64,000 bases of DNA from Scandinavium goeteborgense (GCF_003935895.2 NZ_CP054058.1:4197177-4261176); one strand, 5' to 3'; positions 27,804 to 37,535 are shown, counted from the first letter of the stretch. Numbers and translations are program-made. The notes: generated by a model from the sequence alone, not told the origin.

Positions 27804-29450
27804 TTACTGGTCTTCTATCAGCAAGGCTTCCAGCAAATCGAGATCGTGCAGCAGCTTTTGCAGGGTCTCATTGCTGATTTGTCGGGTGGCACGCAGATGG
27901 TAAAGCTCACCGCGCTCGGAGCGCAGAGCCGCAAGGCGGAAACGGCGTTCAAGGCTCTCTTCCAGCATTGAGGTTTCCACATCTTTGCGCCCGTCTGCCC
28001 GGCGTCGCAGGTTACCGATTACCCGCGAACTCACCTCGGTGAGCAGCTGGTTATCGATGTTTTCTTTGGTGTCTGCTGCCAGCCGTTCTTCCATTTTCTG
28101 AATAGCGACAATGGCGACATCTGCCGTGGCGGACCGCGCCAGACGCTCTTCTTTGTGCTGCTGAGACTGGTCGGCAACCTCAATGTGGCGCAACAATATT
28201 GGCAGAATCACCACCCCAACAAACAGCGAGAACAGGATCACGCCCGCCGAGAGGAACACCAGCTCATAGCGCGCCGGGAAGATATTGCCATTCGGCAATA
28301 ACAACGGAATAGAGAGCACACCGGCCAGCGTAATCGCCCCGCGTACGCCAGCAAATGAGGCAATCAGCAGCTCGCGCGTGGTCCAGCTCCCGAACTCCAT
28401 CGGTTTCTTTTTCAGGAACCGCAGGCTGAAGCGCTGCATGGTCCACAGCCAGCCAAAACGCACCAGCATCAGGGCGGCATAAATCAGGATAACGTCGGCG
28501 AATAACACCCAGGTGTCGACGTTCGGATCCGCTTCTGCCGCCACCAGTGACGTTTCGAGAATGCCCGGCAGCTGCAGGCCCAACAGCAGGAATACCATGC
28601 CGTTAAACACGAACTCCAGCATCGCCCAGGTGCTGTTGGCGCGCAGACGCATGGCCAGCGGCGCGGTGCGCATCACGCCAGAACGGGTGATGGTCATCCC
28701 GGCGGCGACGGCAGCCAGAATACCCGACACGCCGATGTGTTCGGCAATCAGGTAAGACGCGAACGGCAGCAGGAACAGCAGCACAATTTGTGTCGCTGGT
28801 TCATCGCCGCCCCAGCGGCTGAGGAAACGTAATGAGCGTCCGTATGACCAACTGACGATAAACCCGGCCAGGATACCGCCGGTTGCCACTTTGACGAACT
28901 CCAGTGCGGCCCCGCCGACGGTGAACACCATGGTGCCCATCACCACGGCGACGGCAAATTTTAATGCCACCAGACCGGACGCATCGTTCATCAGCGCCTC
29001 GCCCTGCAAGATGCCCATAATCTTTTTCGGGATGCGCCCTTCCCCGACGATCCCGGACAGCGCCACGGCATCGGTGGGCGACAGTACCGCCGCCAACGCA
29101 AACGCCGGTAACAGCGGAATCCCCGGCACCGCCCAGTAAATCAGGAAACCGATACCCACGACCGTCACCAACACTAACGCCAGTGCAAGGCCAAAAATCT
29201 CTCGCCCGTGCTCAAGAAATTCACGGGTCGGCGTTTTCCATCCGTCGGCAAAAAGCAGTGGCGGAATAAACAGAACGAGGAACAATTCCGGGTCAAACTC
29301 GACGTGAAGCCCGAACGTAGGCCACGCCAGCACGGCCCCGATACCAATTTGCATCAGTGGCAGTGGAACCTGAAAAGGGAGGACGCGGGTGATGACCCCG
29401 GAAAGGGAGACCACGAGGGTCATGATCAGTATTGTGAAGAATATTTCCAT
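27804..29450 (-). CDS. yjcE: CPA1-family Na+/H+ antiporter YjcE
   Basis: The 548-residue protein has about twelve helices in its first 410 residues and a cytoplasmic tail of about 130 residues rich in charged helices. The transport motifs FIPPLLFADGWKTP, AVLSPTDAVALSGI and LMNDASGLVALKFAVA are characteristic of the NhaP/NHE family, with the conserved Asp in NDASG. It probably expels sodium or potassium in exchange for protons. E. coli YjcE is one residue longer and occupies the same position between actP/yjcF and ghxP. Confidence 0.95.
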   Translation of the reverse strand: MEIFFTILIMTLVVSLSGVITRVLPFQVPLPLMQIGIGAVLAWPTFGLHVEFDPELFLVLFIPPLLFADGWKTPTREFLEHGREIFGLALALVLVTVVGIGFLIYWAVPGIPLLPAFALAAVLSPTDAVALSGIVGEGRIPKKIMGILQGEALMNDASGLVALKFAVAVVMGTMVFTVGGAALEFVKVATGGILAGFIVSWSYGRSLRFLSRWGGDEPATQIVLLFLLPFASYLIAEHIGVSGILAAVAAGMTITRSGVMRTAPLAMRLRANSTWAMLEFVFNGMVFLLLGLQLPGILETSLVAAEADPNVDTWVLFADVILIYAALMLVRFGWLWTMQRFSLRFLKKKPMEFGSWTTRELLIASFAGVRGAITLAGVLSIPLLLPNGNIFPARYELVFLSAGVILFSLFVGVVILPILLRHIEVADQSQQHKEERLARSATADVAIVAIQKMEERLAADTKENIDNQLLTEVSSRVIGNLRRRADGRKDVETSMLEESLERRFRLAALRSERGELYHLRATRQISNETLQKLLHDLDLLEALLIEDQ

Positions 29451-29540
29451 GCTATCCCTGTTTGCGATGTCTTATATCTGTTGCAACCTCTGATAATACG
29501 CCTTCAAGCTTATCGCAAAGAACGGCAGGATGTGCCCTAA

Positions 29541-29570
29541 AAAACAAAAAGGGCGACCCATGGTCGCCCT
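29541..29570 (-). terminator. Terminator downstream of ghxP
   Basis: On the minus strand the stem agggcgacc / ggtcgccct is followed by TTTTTGTTTT. It lies about 80 bp after the ghxP stop, beyond a REP pair. Confidence 0.8.
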
Positions 29571-29574
29571 CAGT

Positions 29575-29638
29575 GCCTGCGGTACTACGCTTGCCAGGCC
29601 TAAAAAGTAGGCCCGATAAGCGTCAGCGCCATCGGGCA
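29575..29638. repeat. REP pair between ghxP and yjcE
   Basis: REP units gcctgcggtactacgcttgc (29575 on) and gtaggcccgataagcgtcag (29607 on) face each other directly after the ghxP stop codon. Confidence 0.85.
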
Positions 29639-29647
29639 AAAATGGAC

Positions 29648-30994
29648 TTAGATAGCCCAGCCGCCCGCGTAGAAGGCTACCAGCGCCAGGGCAATAACCA
29701 CGGTGCCGATGTTCAGCTTACGCCATTCACCGGATACCACGCGGCCAATCACCAGCGTCGCGAAACCGATCATGATACCGGTCACGATGTTACAGGTCAG
29801 AACGATAAACACCGCAGTGATCAGCCCTGCCATCGCATCGACGAAATCACCGAAGTCGATTTTCGCCACATTGCTCAGCATCAGCAGACCCACGTACATC
29901 AGCGCCGGTGCGGTTGCATAAGCAGGCACCAGATAAGAGAGCGGGGACAGGAACAGGATCAGCAGGAACAATACGCCAACGGTAATAGCTGTCAGGCCGG
30001 TTTTACCACCCGCAGCAGTACCGGCAGCAGATTCGATGTAAACCGCGGCTGGCGCAGCGCCCACCAGACCGGAGAACACGCTGCTCAGGGAGTCAGTGGT
30101 CAGCGCTTTGCCGCCATTGATAATCTGCCCGTCTTTATCCAGCAGGTTCGCCTGACCGGCGACGGCACGGATGGTACCCGTGGCGTCAAACACCGCAGTC
30201 ATCACTAATGCCAGCACGCTTGGCAGAACCACCGGGTTCAGCGCGCCCATGATATCGAGGCTGCCAATCAGCGAATTGCCGTGCTCATCGCTGAGGGAAG
30301 GCATGGCGAAGATACCGGAGAAATGCACGGTCGGATCGAAAATCAGGCCGACAAGGGACACGCCGACGATAGTCAGCAAAATGCCGCCCGGCACTTTCAG
30401 TTTTTCCAGACCGATAATCACCGCCAGACCAATCAGCGACATGATAACCGGGAAGCTCGCGAAGTGACCCAAGGTCACCGGCAGGCCGTCCAGCGGGTTT
30501 TTGATAACCAGACCCACGCCGTTCGCCGCGATCAGCAGCAGGAACAGGCCGATACCAATCCCGGTGCCGTGCGCAACGCCCTGCGGCAGGTTGCGCAGGA
30601 TCCAGCTACGGATACCGGTGGCGGAGATGATGGTGAACAGCACACCCATCAGGAACACGGCACCCAGCGCCACAGGAATGCTGATGTGCTGGCCCAGCAC
30701 CAGGCTGAAGGCGGTGAACGCGGTCAGCGAGATGGCACAGCCAATCGCCAGCGGCAGATTCGCCCACAGACCCATGACCAGAGAACCGACACCCGCCACC
30801 AGACAGGTCGCCACGAAGACGGCCGCCGGAGGGAAGCCCGCTTTACCGAGCATGCCCGGTACGACGATAACGGAGTACACCATTGCCAGGAAGGTGGTTA
30901 AACCGGCAAGGATCTCCTGACGTACGGTGCTGCCACGAGCTGAAATTTTGAACCAGGCGTCCAAACCGCCGGTACGCGCTGAAGGCGTAGACAT
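29648..30994 (-). CDS. ghxP: Guanine/hypoxanthine permease GhxP
   Basis: The start at 30994 ([20 protein letters not shown]) gives 448 residues, one fewer than E. coli GhxP; a CAGGGG ribosome binding site lies 12 bases upstream. It is a NAT/NCS2-like (AzgA) purine permease with 13-14 helices. Key segments are [34 protein letters not shown] and [20 protein letters not shown]. It imports guanine and hypoxanthine with protons. The long upstream region carries several PurR-box-like sites, so repression by PurR is likely. Confidence 0.97.
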   Translation of the reverse strand: MSTPSARTGGLDAWFKISARGSTVRQEILAGLTTFLAMVYSVIVVPGMLGKAGFPPAAVFVATCLVAGVGSLVMGLWANLPLAIGCAISLTAFTAFSLVLGQHISIPVALGAVFLMGVLFTIISATGIRSWILRNLPQGVAHGTGIGIGLFLLLIAANGVGLVIKNPLDGLPVTLGHFASFPVIMSLIGLAVIIGLEKLKVPGGILLTIVGVSLVGLIFDPTVHFSGIFAMPSLSDEHGNSLIGSLDIMGALNPVVLPSVLALVMTAVFDATGTIRAVAGQANLLDKDGQIINGGKALTTDSLSSVFSGLVGAAPAAVYIESAAGTAAGGKTGLTAITVGVLFLLILFLSPLSYLVPAYATAPALMYVGLLMLSNVAKIDFGDFVDAMAGLITAVFIVLTCNIVTGIMIGFATLVIGRVVSGEWRKLNIGTVVIALALVAFYAGGWAI

Positions 30995-31504
30995 AGAAAA
31001 CATCCCCTGAGAATTTTTATCATTCGTCCGTTTGCATGGTGGACAATCCACTGCCAGCTAAGCGTTATCTCCTTGTGCAACATCGCGACCAAGGGGGGCC
31101 GCAAAAAAGCAAACGATTAGCTCCACGCAAACAAAAACGGTGTGCAAAGTGAACTGTTCTCAATCATTTCTTCAGAACAGTGAATTTTACCGAATGAATT
31201 TCGAGTTGCATTGCGGCGGCAACTGCGCGAATCCCCAGGAGCATAGAAAACTATGTGACTGGGGTGAGCAAAAGCAGCCAACAAAAATGCGGCCCGAAAG
31301 GCATCGGTAAAAGAAGGCAAACGATTATCTGGTTTTTATCCGGTGCTTTTCAACTGATGATTAGGCCATTTCGCTAAATTTCCCTTATGACGGCGAAGAA
31401 ATAGACAACGTGTGCGCAAACGATATCGTCCATGCGCAATCTGCTAACATTTTTGCGAACGTTTGTTTTCATTTCTCCGGGTCATCGGTTTTTGTGATGA
31501 TGAA
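30995..31504 (-). promoter_or_regulatory. ghxP upstream region with repeated PurR-box-like sites
   Basis: These 510 bases between the GST stop and the ghxP start contain no gene; a 67-codon minus-strand open frame is not supported. Four sequences resemble the purine operator ANGCAAACGNTTNCNT: aagcaaacgattagct (31107-31122), aggcaaacgattatct (31315-31330), gcgcaaacgatatcgt (31414-31429) and ttgcgaacgtttgttt (31453-31468). The first two each differ from the consensus at one fixed position and share the core gcaaacgatta. Which site overlaps the promoter cannot be decided by eye. Confidence 0.65.
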
Positions 31505-32173
31505 TCAACTGCCGGGAAAATCGAGTGGGCCACCTTGTTGAATGGCTCTCTGCCAGGCGGGACGATTTTCAACGCGTTTTGTCCACGCCGTCAGATTCGG
31601 CATCGTGCCCTTTTCTCCACGCGCCAGTAATGCCATCGCCGGATAGCTCATCTGAATATCCGCCATACTGAGCTGCTCTCCGGCAAACCACGTGTTTTGT
31701 GCCAGGTGCGATTCAATAAAGGCCGCATGCGTGGCCAGCTGTTTATTGAGATATCCCTTCTGCACACCCTGGGACAACAATTTGCCCACCGTTCGCAATC
31801 CAATCGGCACCGGCGGCTTACCGAGACGCCCAAACACCAGCTTCATGACCAGGAACGGCATCAACGAGCCCTCGGCGTAATGCAGCCAAAAGCGGTACTG
31901 AATGCGCTCCTCCGGGTTCAAGGGTTTTAGCGTTTGTCCGGGATCGTGCGTCTCCTGCAAATATTCCAGAATCGCGCCCGACTCGGCGAGGATCAGCCCG
32001 TCGTCTTCCAGCACTGGCGATTTACCTAGCGGATGCACTTTTTTCAACGCCTCAGGCGCCAACATGGTCGGCTCGCGCTGGTAACGTACTATCTGGTAAG
32101 GCAATTCCAGTTCTTCTAAGGCCCAAAGCACGCGCTGGGAGCGCGACAAATTAAGATGATGTACCGTCAGCAT
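31505..32173 (-). CDS. Glutathione S-transferase family protein
   Basis: The start at 32173 after CAGGAGACCGCC gives 222 residues; the longer frame to 32197 lacks support. The N-terminal thioredoxin-like domain (LTVHHLNLSRSQRVLWALEE, GKSPVLEDDGLILAESGAIL) has Ser in the position that contacts glutathione. The C-terminal helical domain ends with FAGEQLSMADIQMSYPAMAL. Such enzymes conjugate or reduce electrophiles. Position next to soxR suggests a part in oxidative or electrophile stress, but no SoxS site was identified. Confidence 0.9.
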   Translation of the reverse strand: MLTVHHLNLSRSQRVLWALEELELPYQIVRYQREPTMLAPEALKKVHPLGKSPVLEDDGLILAESGAILEYLQETHDPGQTLKPLNPEERIQYRFWLHYAEGSLMPFLVMKLVFGRLGKPPVPIGLRTVGKLLSQGVQKGYLNKQLATHAAFIESHLAQNTWFAGEQLSMADIQMSYPAMALLARGEKGTMPNLTAWTKRVENRPAWQRAIQQGGPLDFPGS

Positions 32174-32295
32174 GGCGGTCTCCTGTGAGTTGTTCAAAAT
32201 AACTATAGGAACTGTGGCGAAAGCCGTGAAAAAATTCGGCTAAATAATCGCCAATGGCGGTGGCAAAAATCGGGGTGCGACTTACAATTAAAGTG

Positions 32296-32443
32296 TCAGT
32301 ACAAACCGGAACCTCCAACTACTTTTGATCGACTGAGGCGTGCTGATGTCGGGGGAAACCCTCCTGTGAAGCAACGGGATAGAGAGAAAGACAAAGACCG
32401 GAAAACAACTAAAGCGCCCAATTGTGGCGCTTTAGTTTTTTTA
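32296..32443 (+). ncRNA. sraL: Small RNA SraL (RyjA)
   Basis: The stretch beginning about tcagtacaaaccggaacctc and ending in a strong terminator matches the enteric sRNA SraL/RyjA as I remember it, in the same place between soxR and ghxP on the strand opposite soxR. A TACAAT -10 element lies at 32283-32288. The terminator stem aactaaagcgcc / ggcgctttagtt is followed by a T run that reaches the soxR stop codon. In Salmonella SraL acts on rho mRNA and also on tig. The 5' end is approximate, placed about seven bases after the -10. Confidence 0.8.
32403..32443 (+). terminator. Terminator of sraL, also serving soxR
   Basis: The stem aactaaagcgcc / ggcgctttagtt around aattgt is symmetric, with A-rich sequence on one side and T-rich on the other. 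It can end transcription from both directions. Its last bases overlap the soxR stop codon. Confidence 0.88.
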
Positions 32444-32902
32444 GGCATTCTCATCCGGGAAGTGCGCGCCGGGCCCTTTCTCACCGAGCATATCGCCCGG
32501 GTTGCGCAGCGGGCAGTCGCGATGCGACAGGCAGCCGCAACCGATGCAGCCATCAAGCTGGTCGCGCAAAGCGACCAACGTGTGGATGCGGCTATCCAGT
32601 TCCTCGCGCCATTGGGACGACAGCTGTTTCCATGCTTTTGGACTCAGGTTATGCCCTTCCGGCAGCACGCCCAGCGCGTCGCTAATGGTGGAAAGCGGAA
32701 TGCCGATTCGCTGGGCAATCTTGATGATCGCCACATAACGCAGCACGTCACGACGGTATCGACGCTGGTTGCCTTCGTTACGCGTGCTCTCAATTAATCC
32801 TTTGCTTTCATAGAAATGCAGCGCAGACACGGCAACGCCGCTACGCCTTGCCACTTCACCCGGCGTCAGCAGGGTTTTAATGCGGGATGATTTCTTTTCC
32901 AT
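32441..32902 (-). CDS. soxR: Redox-sensing activator SoxR
   Basis: The 153-residue MerR-family protein has a winged helix-turn-helix ([20 protein letters not shown]), a dimerisation helix and the [2Fe-2S] cysteines at 119, 122, 124 and 130 ([12 protein letters not shown]), the same numbers as in E. coli. Oxidation of the cluster by redox-cycling compounds lets SoxR untwist the soxS promoter. It is divergent from soxS with the operator between them. The stop overlaps the sraL terminator. Confidence 0.98.
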   Translation of the reverse strand: MEKKSSRIKTLLTPGEVARRSGVAVSALHFYESKGLIESTRNEGNQRRYRRDVLRYVAIIKIAQRIGIPLSTISDALGVLPEGHNLSPKAWKQLSSQWREELDSRIHTLVALRDQLDGCIGCGCLSHRDCPLRNPGDMLGEKGPGAHFPDENA

Positions 32903-32909
32903 AAAGCGC

Positions 32910-32940
32910 TTTACCTCAAGTTAACTTGAGGAATTATACT
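32910..32940 (+). promoter_or_regulatory. soxS promoter with SoxR operator and 19-bp spacer
   Basis: The -35 element TTTACC (32910-32915) and -10 element TATACT (32935-32940) are separated by 19 bp instead of 17. The spacer carries the 18-bp palindrome cctcaagttaacttgagg (32914-32931), the SoxR box. This is the classic MerR-family overlong promoter. Confidence 0.95.
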
Positions 32941-32988
32941 CGCCCGCAGACAAAACGACGAACCGAAATTGTGAAAGAGAGGCCGCTT

Positions 32989-33318
32989 ATGTCCCATCAC
33001 GACATCATTGAAACGCTGATTGAATGGATTGATGACCATATTGATCAACCGCTTAATATTGATGTGGTCGCCAGAAAATCGGGCTATTCAAAATGGTATT
33101 TGCAGCGGATGTTTCGCGCAGTGATGCATCAGACGTTAGGGGAATACATTCGCCAGCGGCGGTTGCTGATGGCGGCAGAAGAACTGCGCACGACGAAACG
33201 TCCGATTTTTGATATTGCGATGGATTTGGGTTACGTGTCGCAGCAGACCTTTTCGCGCGTCTTTCGCCGGGAGTTCGACCGCACCCCGAGCGACTACCGC
33301 CATCAGATCTCAGCGTGA
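32989..33318 (+). CDS. soxS: Superoxide response activator SoxS
   Basis: The ATG at 32989 after GAAAGAGAGGCCGCTT gives 109 residues, two more than E. coli SoxS; the open frame from 32926 would start inside the promoter. It is a stand-alone AraC/XylS DNA-binding domain with two helix-turn-helix motifs ([19 protein letters not shown] and [20 protein letters not shown]) and no ligand domain. It activates sod, zwf, fumC, nfo and efflux genes. The 3' ends of soxS and pdeC overlap by 16 bp. Confidence 0.97.
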   Translation: MSHHDIIETLIEWIDDHIDQPLNIDVVARKSGYSKWYLQRMFRAVMHQTLGEYIRQRRLLMAAEELRTTKRPIFDIAMDLGYVSQQTFSRVFRREFDRTPSDYRHQISA

Positions 33319-34901
33319 GCCGTCTGAAGGCTTGCCCACGGCATTGAGCCCTGCTGCCACTCAACAAACTCGTGCGGCGGCATGGCTTTTGCGAAATGCC
33401 AGCCCTGACAGAACTGTACCCCACGCTTTAGAAGCCAACTGACCTGCTCGGCGGTTTCGACGCCTTCCGCGATGGTCTTCAGACGCAGGCTTTGCGCCAT
33501 TTCGATGATATGTTCCGCAATCAGATGGCTGGTGCTATTGGTGGTGAGCGTGTCGACGAACGATTTATCGATTTTCAGGATATCGACGTTCAACGAATAG
33601 AGGTTGTGCAGGTTGGAATAGCCAGTGCCGAAATCATCGATGGCCACTTCATAACCCGCCTGACGAAACGCCTGAATAACCGGTGTCGTTTTGGGCACAT
33701 CAATAAACCCGCGCTCCGTCACCTCAATTTTGATTTGCTGAGCCCGAACCCCATACTGCAAGGCCTTATCGGAAATCATCGCAATCAGACGCGAAGAGTG
33801 GAAATCAGAGGCCGAGAGGTTAATGGAGATATACAGCTGAGGGTTGTGCTGTAGAAAATCACCTAAGTCAGTGAACACCGATTCCACGACGTAATCCGTC
33901 ACCTGCTCAATTAAACCTTCTTTCTCCGCCAACGGAATAAATTCAGCCGGGCTCATTACCGGGCCGTCAAACCCGGGCCAGCGCAGTAGCGCTTCAGCGC
34001 CAACGCATTGATTGTTTTTGATATCGATAATGGGCTGATAATGCAGCCGCAGCTGCTGCTTATTCAGCGCTCGCTGTAATAAGCGCTTCGGCGAATTAAA
34101 CCGCTGACGGCTGCGAGCCCAGGCCAGCAGGATAAGTATGCTGCAAATGAATCCCAGCGGCAGGGTCAGCATCGCTTGATGGCGGAAGTTTTGGAAATAA
34201 CGCGCATCTGATGTCGAAATAATAATAGCAATCGGCCGACGTTCAGAAAGCGCGATGGTATAAAAACGGCCATCGTGCTGAAACGCAGACCCGCTGTCAC
34301 GGATTAGCGGTTTTAAGGTATTCAGACTGGTGTTTTCGCTGACGGAAAAGAAGGTTTTGGTTTTGGTGTCGTAGGCACCAAAGGCGAGGCTATCGTCATC
34401 CGTCACGATTTCGCTATAGGACAGCGGGTTAATCACCGCGACATAATTCCCGCGCTGCATATACGTCATGTTATAGCCGGGAAAAAACGGGGTATCGCGA
34501 TAATAATAAATAGCAATATCAGGTTTGCGGCGGTAATTAGGCGCGGGCATCGACCAGGCTTTATCCGGATGCACCGATGTGGAGCAGACAAACCGATCGC
34601 CCTGCGCATAAATTAAATCTTCAACGTACAGGCGTCCGCGAACGATATTTAACATCTGCTTCTGATGTTCTGGCGAGCACAGCATGCCGGTGTAATGTTC
34701 GGCGGCGTCTCTGGCGAGATCGGCCTGGCGAATAACCTGTTCCGTTTTATTCAGGGCGATGTGAGCGAATGTATTAAGCTGACTGTGGGTTTCAGACTCG
34801 GCTCTGAACTGCGAAAACCAAAGCGCAAGCATCACCGGCAAGAGCACGACGATGATCACCCCCAAGCCCCTCTGCACGATGCTTCGCGCACTCTGGTTCA
34901 T
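33303..34901 (-). CDS. pdeC: CSS-motif cyclic di-GMP phosphodiesterase PdeC (YjcC)
   Basis: The start at 34901 ([14 protein letters not shown]) gives 532 residues, close to E. coli PdeC at 528; the frame open to 34997 is rejected. A first helix (about 12-32) precedes a periplasmic CSS domain (CSPEHQK and FVCSTS cysteines, [20 protein letters not shown]). A second helix (about 240-260) leads to an EAL domain: [50 protein letters not shown]. All core metal-binding residues look intact. In E. coli DsbA/DsbB disulfide formation controls the CSS domain. It lies 302 bp downstream of a cyclase gene on the same strand. Confidence 0.95.
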   Translation of the reverse strand: MNQSARSIVQRGLGVIIVVLLPVMLALWFSQFRAESETHSQLNTFAHIALNKTEQVIRQADLARDAAEHYTGMLCSPEHQKQMLNIVRGRLYVEDLIYAQGDRFVCSTSVHPDKAWSMPAPNYRRKPDIAIYYYRDTPFFPGYNMTYMQRGNYVAVINPLSYSEIVTDDDSLAFGAYDTKTKTFFSVSENTSLNTLKPLIRDSGSAFQHDGRFYTIALSERRPIAIIISTSDARYFQNFRHQAMLTLPLGFICSILILLAWARSRQRFNSPKRLLQRALNKQQLRLHYQPIIDIKNNQCVGAEALLRWPGFDGPVMSPAEFIPLAEKEGLIEQVTDYVVESVFTDLGDFLQHNPQLYISINLSASDFHSSRLIAMISDKALQYGVRAQQIKIEVTERGFIDVPKTTPVIQAFRQAGYEVAIDDFGTGYSNLHNLYSLNVDILKIDKSFVDTLTTNSTSHLIAEHIIEMAQSLRLKTIAEGVETAEQVSWLLKRGVQFCQGWHFAKAMPPHEFVEWQQGSMPWASLQTAHAEI

Positions 34902-35203
34902 ATTCAGCCTGATATCCCTGCATTTAATGTGCCTGACACTCAGGCTGGACGCTTTCTGACAGGGGATAACGTTGCATGAATCATTCAACATTAGCAACCG
35001 TCTTTTGCCCTCAAAATTCGAATATGTGGTTATGACGATAATATTTGCCCGTAAGGCAAACTAAAAGTTGTGCCAGCGTTTTTATTAAGCCTGCTATTTA
35101 TTAAGCAATGCTTGATAATGTTGTTTAAAAGGCAGGTGCCATGGAATTAAGTAAAATCTAATCACCACAGCAGGCAGTTAAAAAAATGCCGCCCGCTGTA
35201 GGA
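34902..35203. other. Gene-free gap between the cyclase gene and pdeC
   Basis: These 302 bases follow the stop of the cyclase gene and precede the pdeC start on the minus strand. The half near 35030-35160 is AT-rich and should hold the pdeC promoter. I see no convincing terminator, gene or known operator. Confidence 0.4.
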
Positions 35204-36601
35204 TTAAGATGTCAATGAAGTCACCACTGTTTTGCCGCGTCCGGTGCGCTTGGCGTCATAAAGTGCGTTATCGACCAGCGTTAATAGCACCGCACGTTCG
35301 GTATTATTTTCACTGACCACCATCGCGCCTGCGCTAAAGGACAACGCCACTGAGGCACCGGCAACCTCAAAGGGCACGGAGCGCAGCTGCGCCCGCAGCC
35401 GGTCGGTAAACGCAACGGCTTCGTCGGTTTCAGCAAACGGCAGCATTAGCAGAAACTCCTCCCCGCCTAACCGTCCTAGCCGTGACTGGCCCTCACACTG
35501 TTCGCGGATATGCTGGCAGAAGTACACCAGCGCATCGTCACCCGCCTGATGCCCCCAACGGTCATTAATTTGTTTGAAGTGATCAAGGTCAATCATGACC
35601 ATGACAAAGTGCGTATCTTTTTGTTCTGACTGACAATTATCGAGGCTTTTCTGTAAGTGATTGAGGATTGCCAGCCGGTTGAAACAGCAGGTCAGCGCGT
35701 CGGTAGTGGCCTGGAAGGCCAGCAGGTTTTCCGCACGTTTACGCTCGGTGATGTCCACGCCGATATTCATTATTTCGCCGTCGGGTAACATGATATTTGA
35801 CCACAGCGTGGCCAGCACCTCACCATCGCGTCGGTGCGGATACCATTCATGCATCTCAAGTGTAGGAGAGTAGTTCACCGACTCTCGCACCCCGCGACGT
35901 ACTTCAGGATCGGGATAAAATAGCGCCAGCGGGTCCGGCTGACGATTTATTTCCTCCAGCGTCCAGCCGAATACTCGCTCACATTCTCCGTTCCATAATA
36001 TGCAGCGATTATGTTTATCAAAGGAATTCATTAATACCGGTGCGCGTTCGAAAAGAATACGATATTGATTAACGATGTTTTTCAATTCTACGGCGGTGCG
36101 CTCGCGAGTTATTAATTCAGTCATCGCGTCATGTAATTTCTCCGCAATTATCAGCGCCACGCTGCGTAATACCGCTGGCGCTAATAAAGGCTGGTCGAAC
36201 GCCAGAAAAATAAAGGCGCGAGCGTCTTCCTGTAGCGGGAATATTCGGCACAGCACGCCACATTGTAATTCCTGCGCCAGCGGGTGCGTGTCGGTATAAA
36301 GTAACCGCCCCACGTCCCGATGCCAACATTTCACCCGCCAAGGAGCCTGCTGCTGACGTAGAGCCACCAGCAAACGTCCGGCGCTTTCTTTGGCATACAA
36401 AGGATCGCCCAACACCTCTAACTGCTGAACGTCGTCAATTTCCAGCATGATCCAGGACAGCCGCGCGCCGAATACCTCGTGGATGAGCTGCAAAACATCG
36501 GCCAGCGTACGATGTGCCGACAAACCGGGCATGAGCTTGGCCAGACGATGCAGACAAAGCTCTGCATCATTAATTGCTGTGTGTAATCTGTCTTTTTTCA
36601 T
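35204..36601 (-). CDS. Diguanylate cyclase with GAF-like, PAS and GGDEF domains
   Basis: The 465-residue protein has no membrane helix. Residues about 20-165 look like a GAF sensor. A PAS domain (about 178-290) includes FERAPVLMNSFDKHNRCILW and NIGVDITERKRAEN. The GGDEF domain (about 294-462) has an intact active site GGEEF at 379-383 and MIDLDHFKQINDRWGHQAGD. The RxxD inhibitory site expected nine residues upstream reads EGQS, so product inhibition is probably lost. It makes cyclic di-GMP. It is absent from the K-12 locus as I remember it and sits upstream of pdeC, so making and breaking enzymes are neighbours. Confidence 0.88.
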   Translation of the reverse strand: MKKDRLHTAINDAELCLHRLAKLMPGLSAHRTLADVLQLIHEVFGARLSWIMLEIDDVQQLEVLGDPLYAKESAGRLLVALRQQQAPWRVKCWHRDVGRLLYTDTHPLAQELQCGVLCRIFPLQEDARAFIFLAFDQPLLAPAVLRSVALIIAEKLHDAMTELITRERTAVELKNIVNQYRILFERAPVLMNSFDKHNRCILWNGECERVFGWTLEEINRQPDPLALFYPDPEVRRGVRESVNYSPTLEMHEWYPHRRDGEVLATLWSNIMLPDGEIMNIGVDITERKRAENLLAFQATTDALTCCFNRLAILNHLQKSLDNCQSEQKDTHFVMVMIDLDHFKQINDRWGHQAGDDALVYFCQHIREQCEGQSRLGRLGGEEFLLMLPFAETDEAVAFTDRLRAQLRSVPFEVAGASVALSFSAGAMVVSENNTERAVLLTLVDNALYDAKRTGRGKTVVTSLTS

Positions 36602-37145
36602 TTTTCAGTCACAGGTTCGTTAAGGACAAAAACCTGCAATGAATAAATCAGATACTGATTCGCATGATTAAGCACAGGTTAATCATGAAGGTGTACATTC
36701 AGACAAACAAAACACACTGTGTTGTCTTAAAAAAATTACAAATAAACAAAATACTCAATGAAATCAATGGCTGATTAATTGATCGCAAGTAAATATATTT
36801 ATCCAGAAAGCATATGCCATGTAATTTATAATGTAAATATTGTACAAATGCTAAACTATCGTAACAATTTCCTATCTCACTGAAATATCTGATATCCCCG
36901 CCAAAGAACGCCAAGAATATATTCTCAATATCAATATATAGGCTTAGTTTTTCGATTTCTCGGTATGTAAAATTTCACCATACCAGTGGCGAATAAAACA
37001 GCGAATGTGATATAGTTCACACAATCTTATGAAACACAAAACAGTGTTTCATTTCATTGGTCGATGCCTGTCGATAGCCAGAGTGTGATGCCCCTGATGA
37101 GCAACGCCGCGCTATCCCTGGCTTCGTTTTCAGAGGGTACGTTTC
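36602..37145. other. AT-rich intergenic region upstream of yjcB
   Basis: These 544 bases separate the divergent cyclase gene and yjcB. They are strongly AT-rich from about 36700 to 36960. A 71-codon minus-strand open frame (36699-36914) has no recognisable family. The one clear element is a perfect CRP site at 37006-37021. Confidence 0.6.
37006..37021. promoter_or_regulatory. Consensus CRP site upstream of yjcB
   Basis: tgtgatatagttcaca matches TGTGAN6TCACA exactly. It lies 125 bp before the yjcB ATG and about 405 bp from the divergent cyclase start, so it most likely acts on yjcB or an unseen transcript. Confidence 0.78.
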
Positions 37146-37433
37146 ATGATGTCTGTCACCACCGGCGTTGTTCTCCTCCGCTGGCCACTCACGAGCGCAG
37201 TGCTGATGTTTTTGGCGAGCACATTAAAAATTCAGTTCCGTAAATCCGATTACGCCGGGCTGGCGGTTATCTGCAGTCTCTTTGGCGTTGCGGCCTCCTG
37301 CTGGTTCGCCACGGGTTTACTGGGGATTACCCTGGTCGACCTGACGCTGGTCTGGAACAACATCAAAGACGTGATGATGGAAGTCATGAGCCAGACTCCA
37401 ACCCCATCAGCATGGCCGATGGTCGTGACCTGA
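37146..37433 (+). CDS. yjcB: Small membrane protein YjcB
   Basis: The 95-residue protein starts MMSVTTGVVLLRWPLTSAVL, matching E. coli YjcB in length (93) and pattern. Two hydrophobic segments are seen at about 8-25 and 38-66, and the tail ends QTPTPSAWPMVVT. GAGGGTACGTTTC precedes the ATG. The function is unknown. A perfect CRP site lies upstream, and a bidirectional terminator separates it from ssb. Confidence 0.85.
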   Translation: MMSVTTGVVLLRWPLTSAVLMFLASTLKIQFRKSDYAGLAVICSLFGVAASCWFATGLLGITLVDLTLVWNNIKDVMMEVMSQTPTPSAWPMVVT

Positions 37434-37463
37434 TTTCAGCGACGCCGCCTGAGTTAGCAGAAT

Positions 37464-37500
37464 AAAAAAAGCGCCTCCTTTACGGGAAGCGCTTTTTTAA
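37464..37500. terminator. Bidirectional terminator between yjcB and ssb
   Basis: The imperfect stem aaaaaaagcgcctcc / gggaagcgctttttt is flanked by an A run and a T run. It can serve both converging genes. Confidence 0.8.
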
Positions 37501-37535
37501 TGCGTGACGTTTCTGTCAGACAATATGCATCGTTA

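Noticed and set aside
31117-31320. 67-codon frame in the ghxP upstream region
   Set aside because: It overlaps the purine-operator-like repeats and has no family resemblance.
36699-36914. 71-codon frame upstream of yjcB on the minus strand
   Set aside because: AT-rich chance frame without a ribosome binding site or recognisable sequence.
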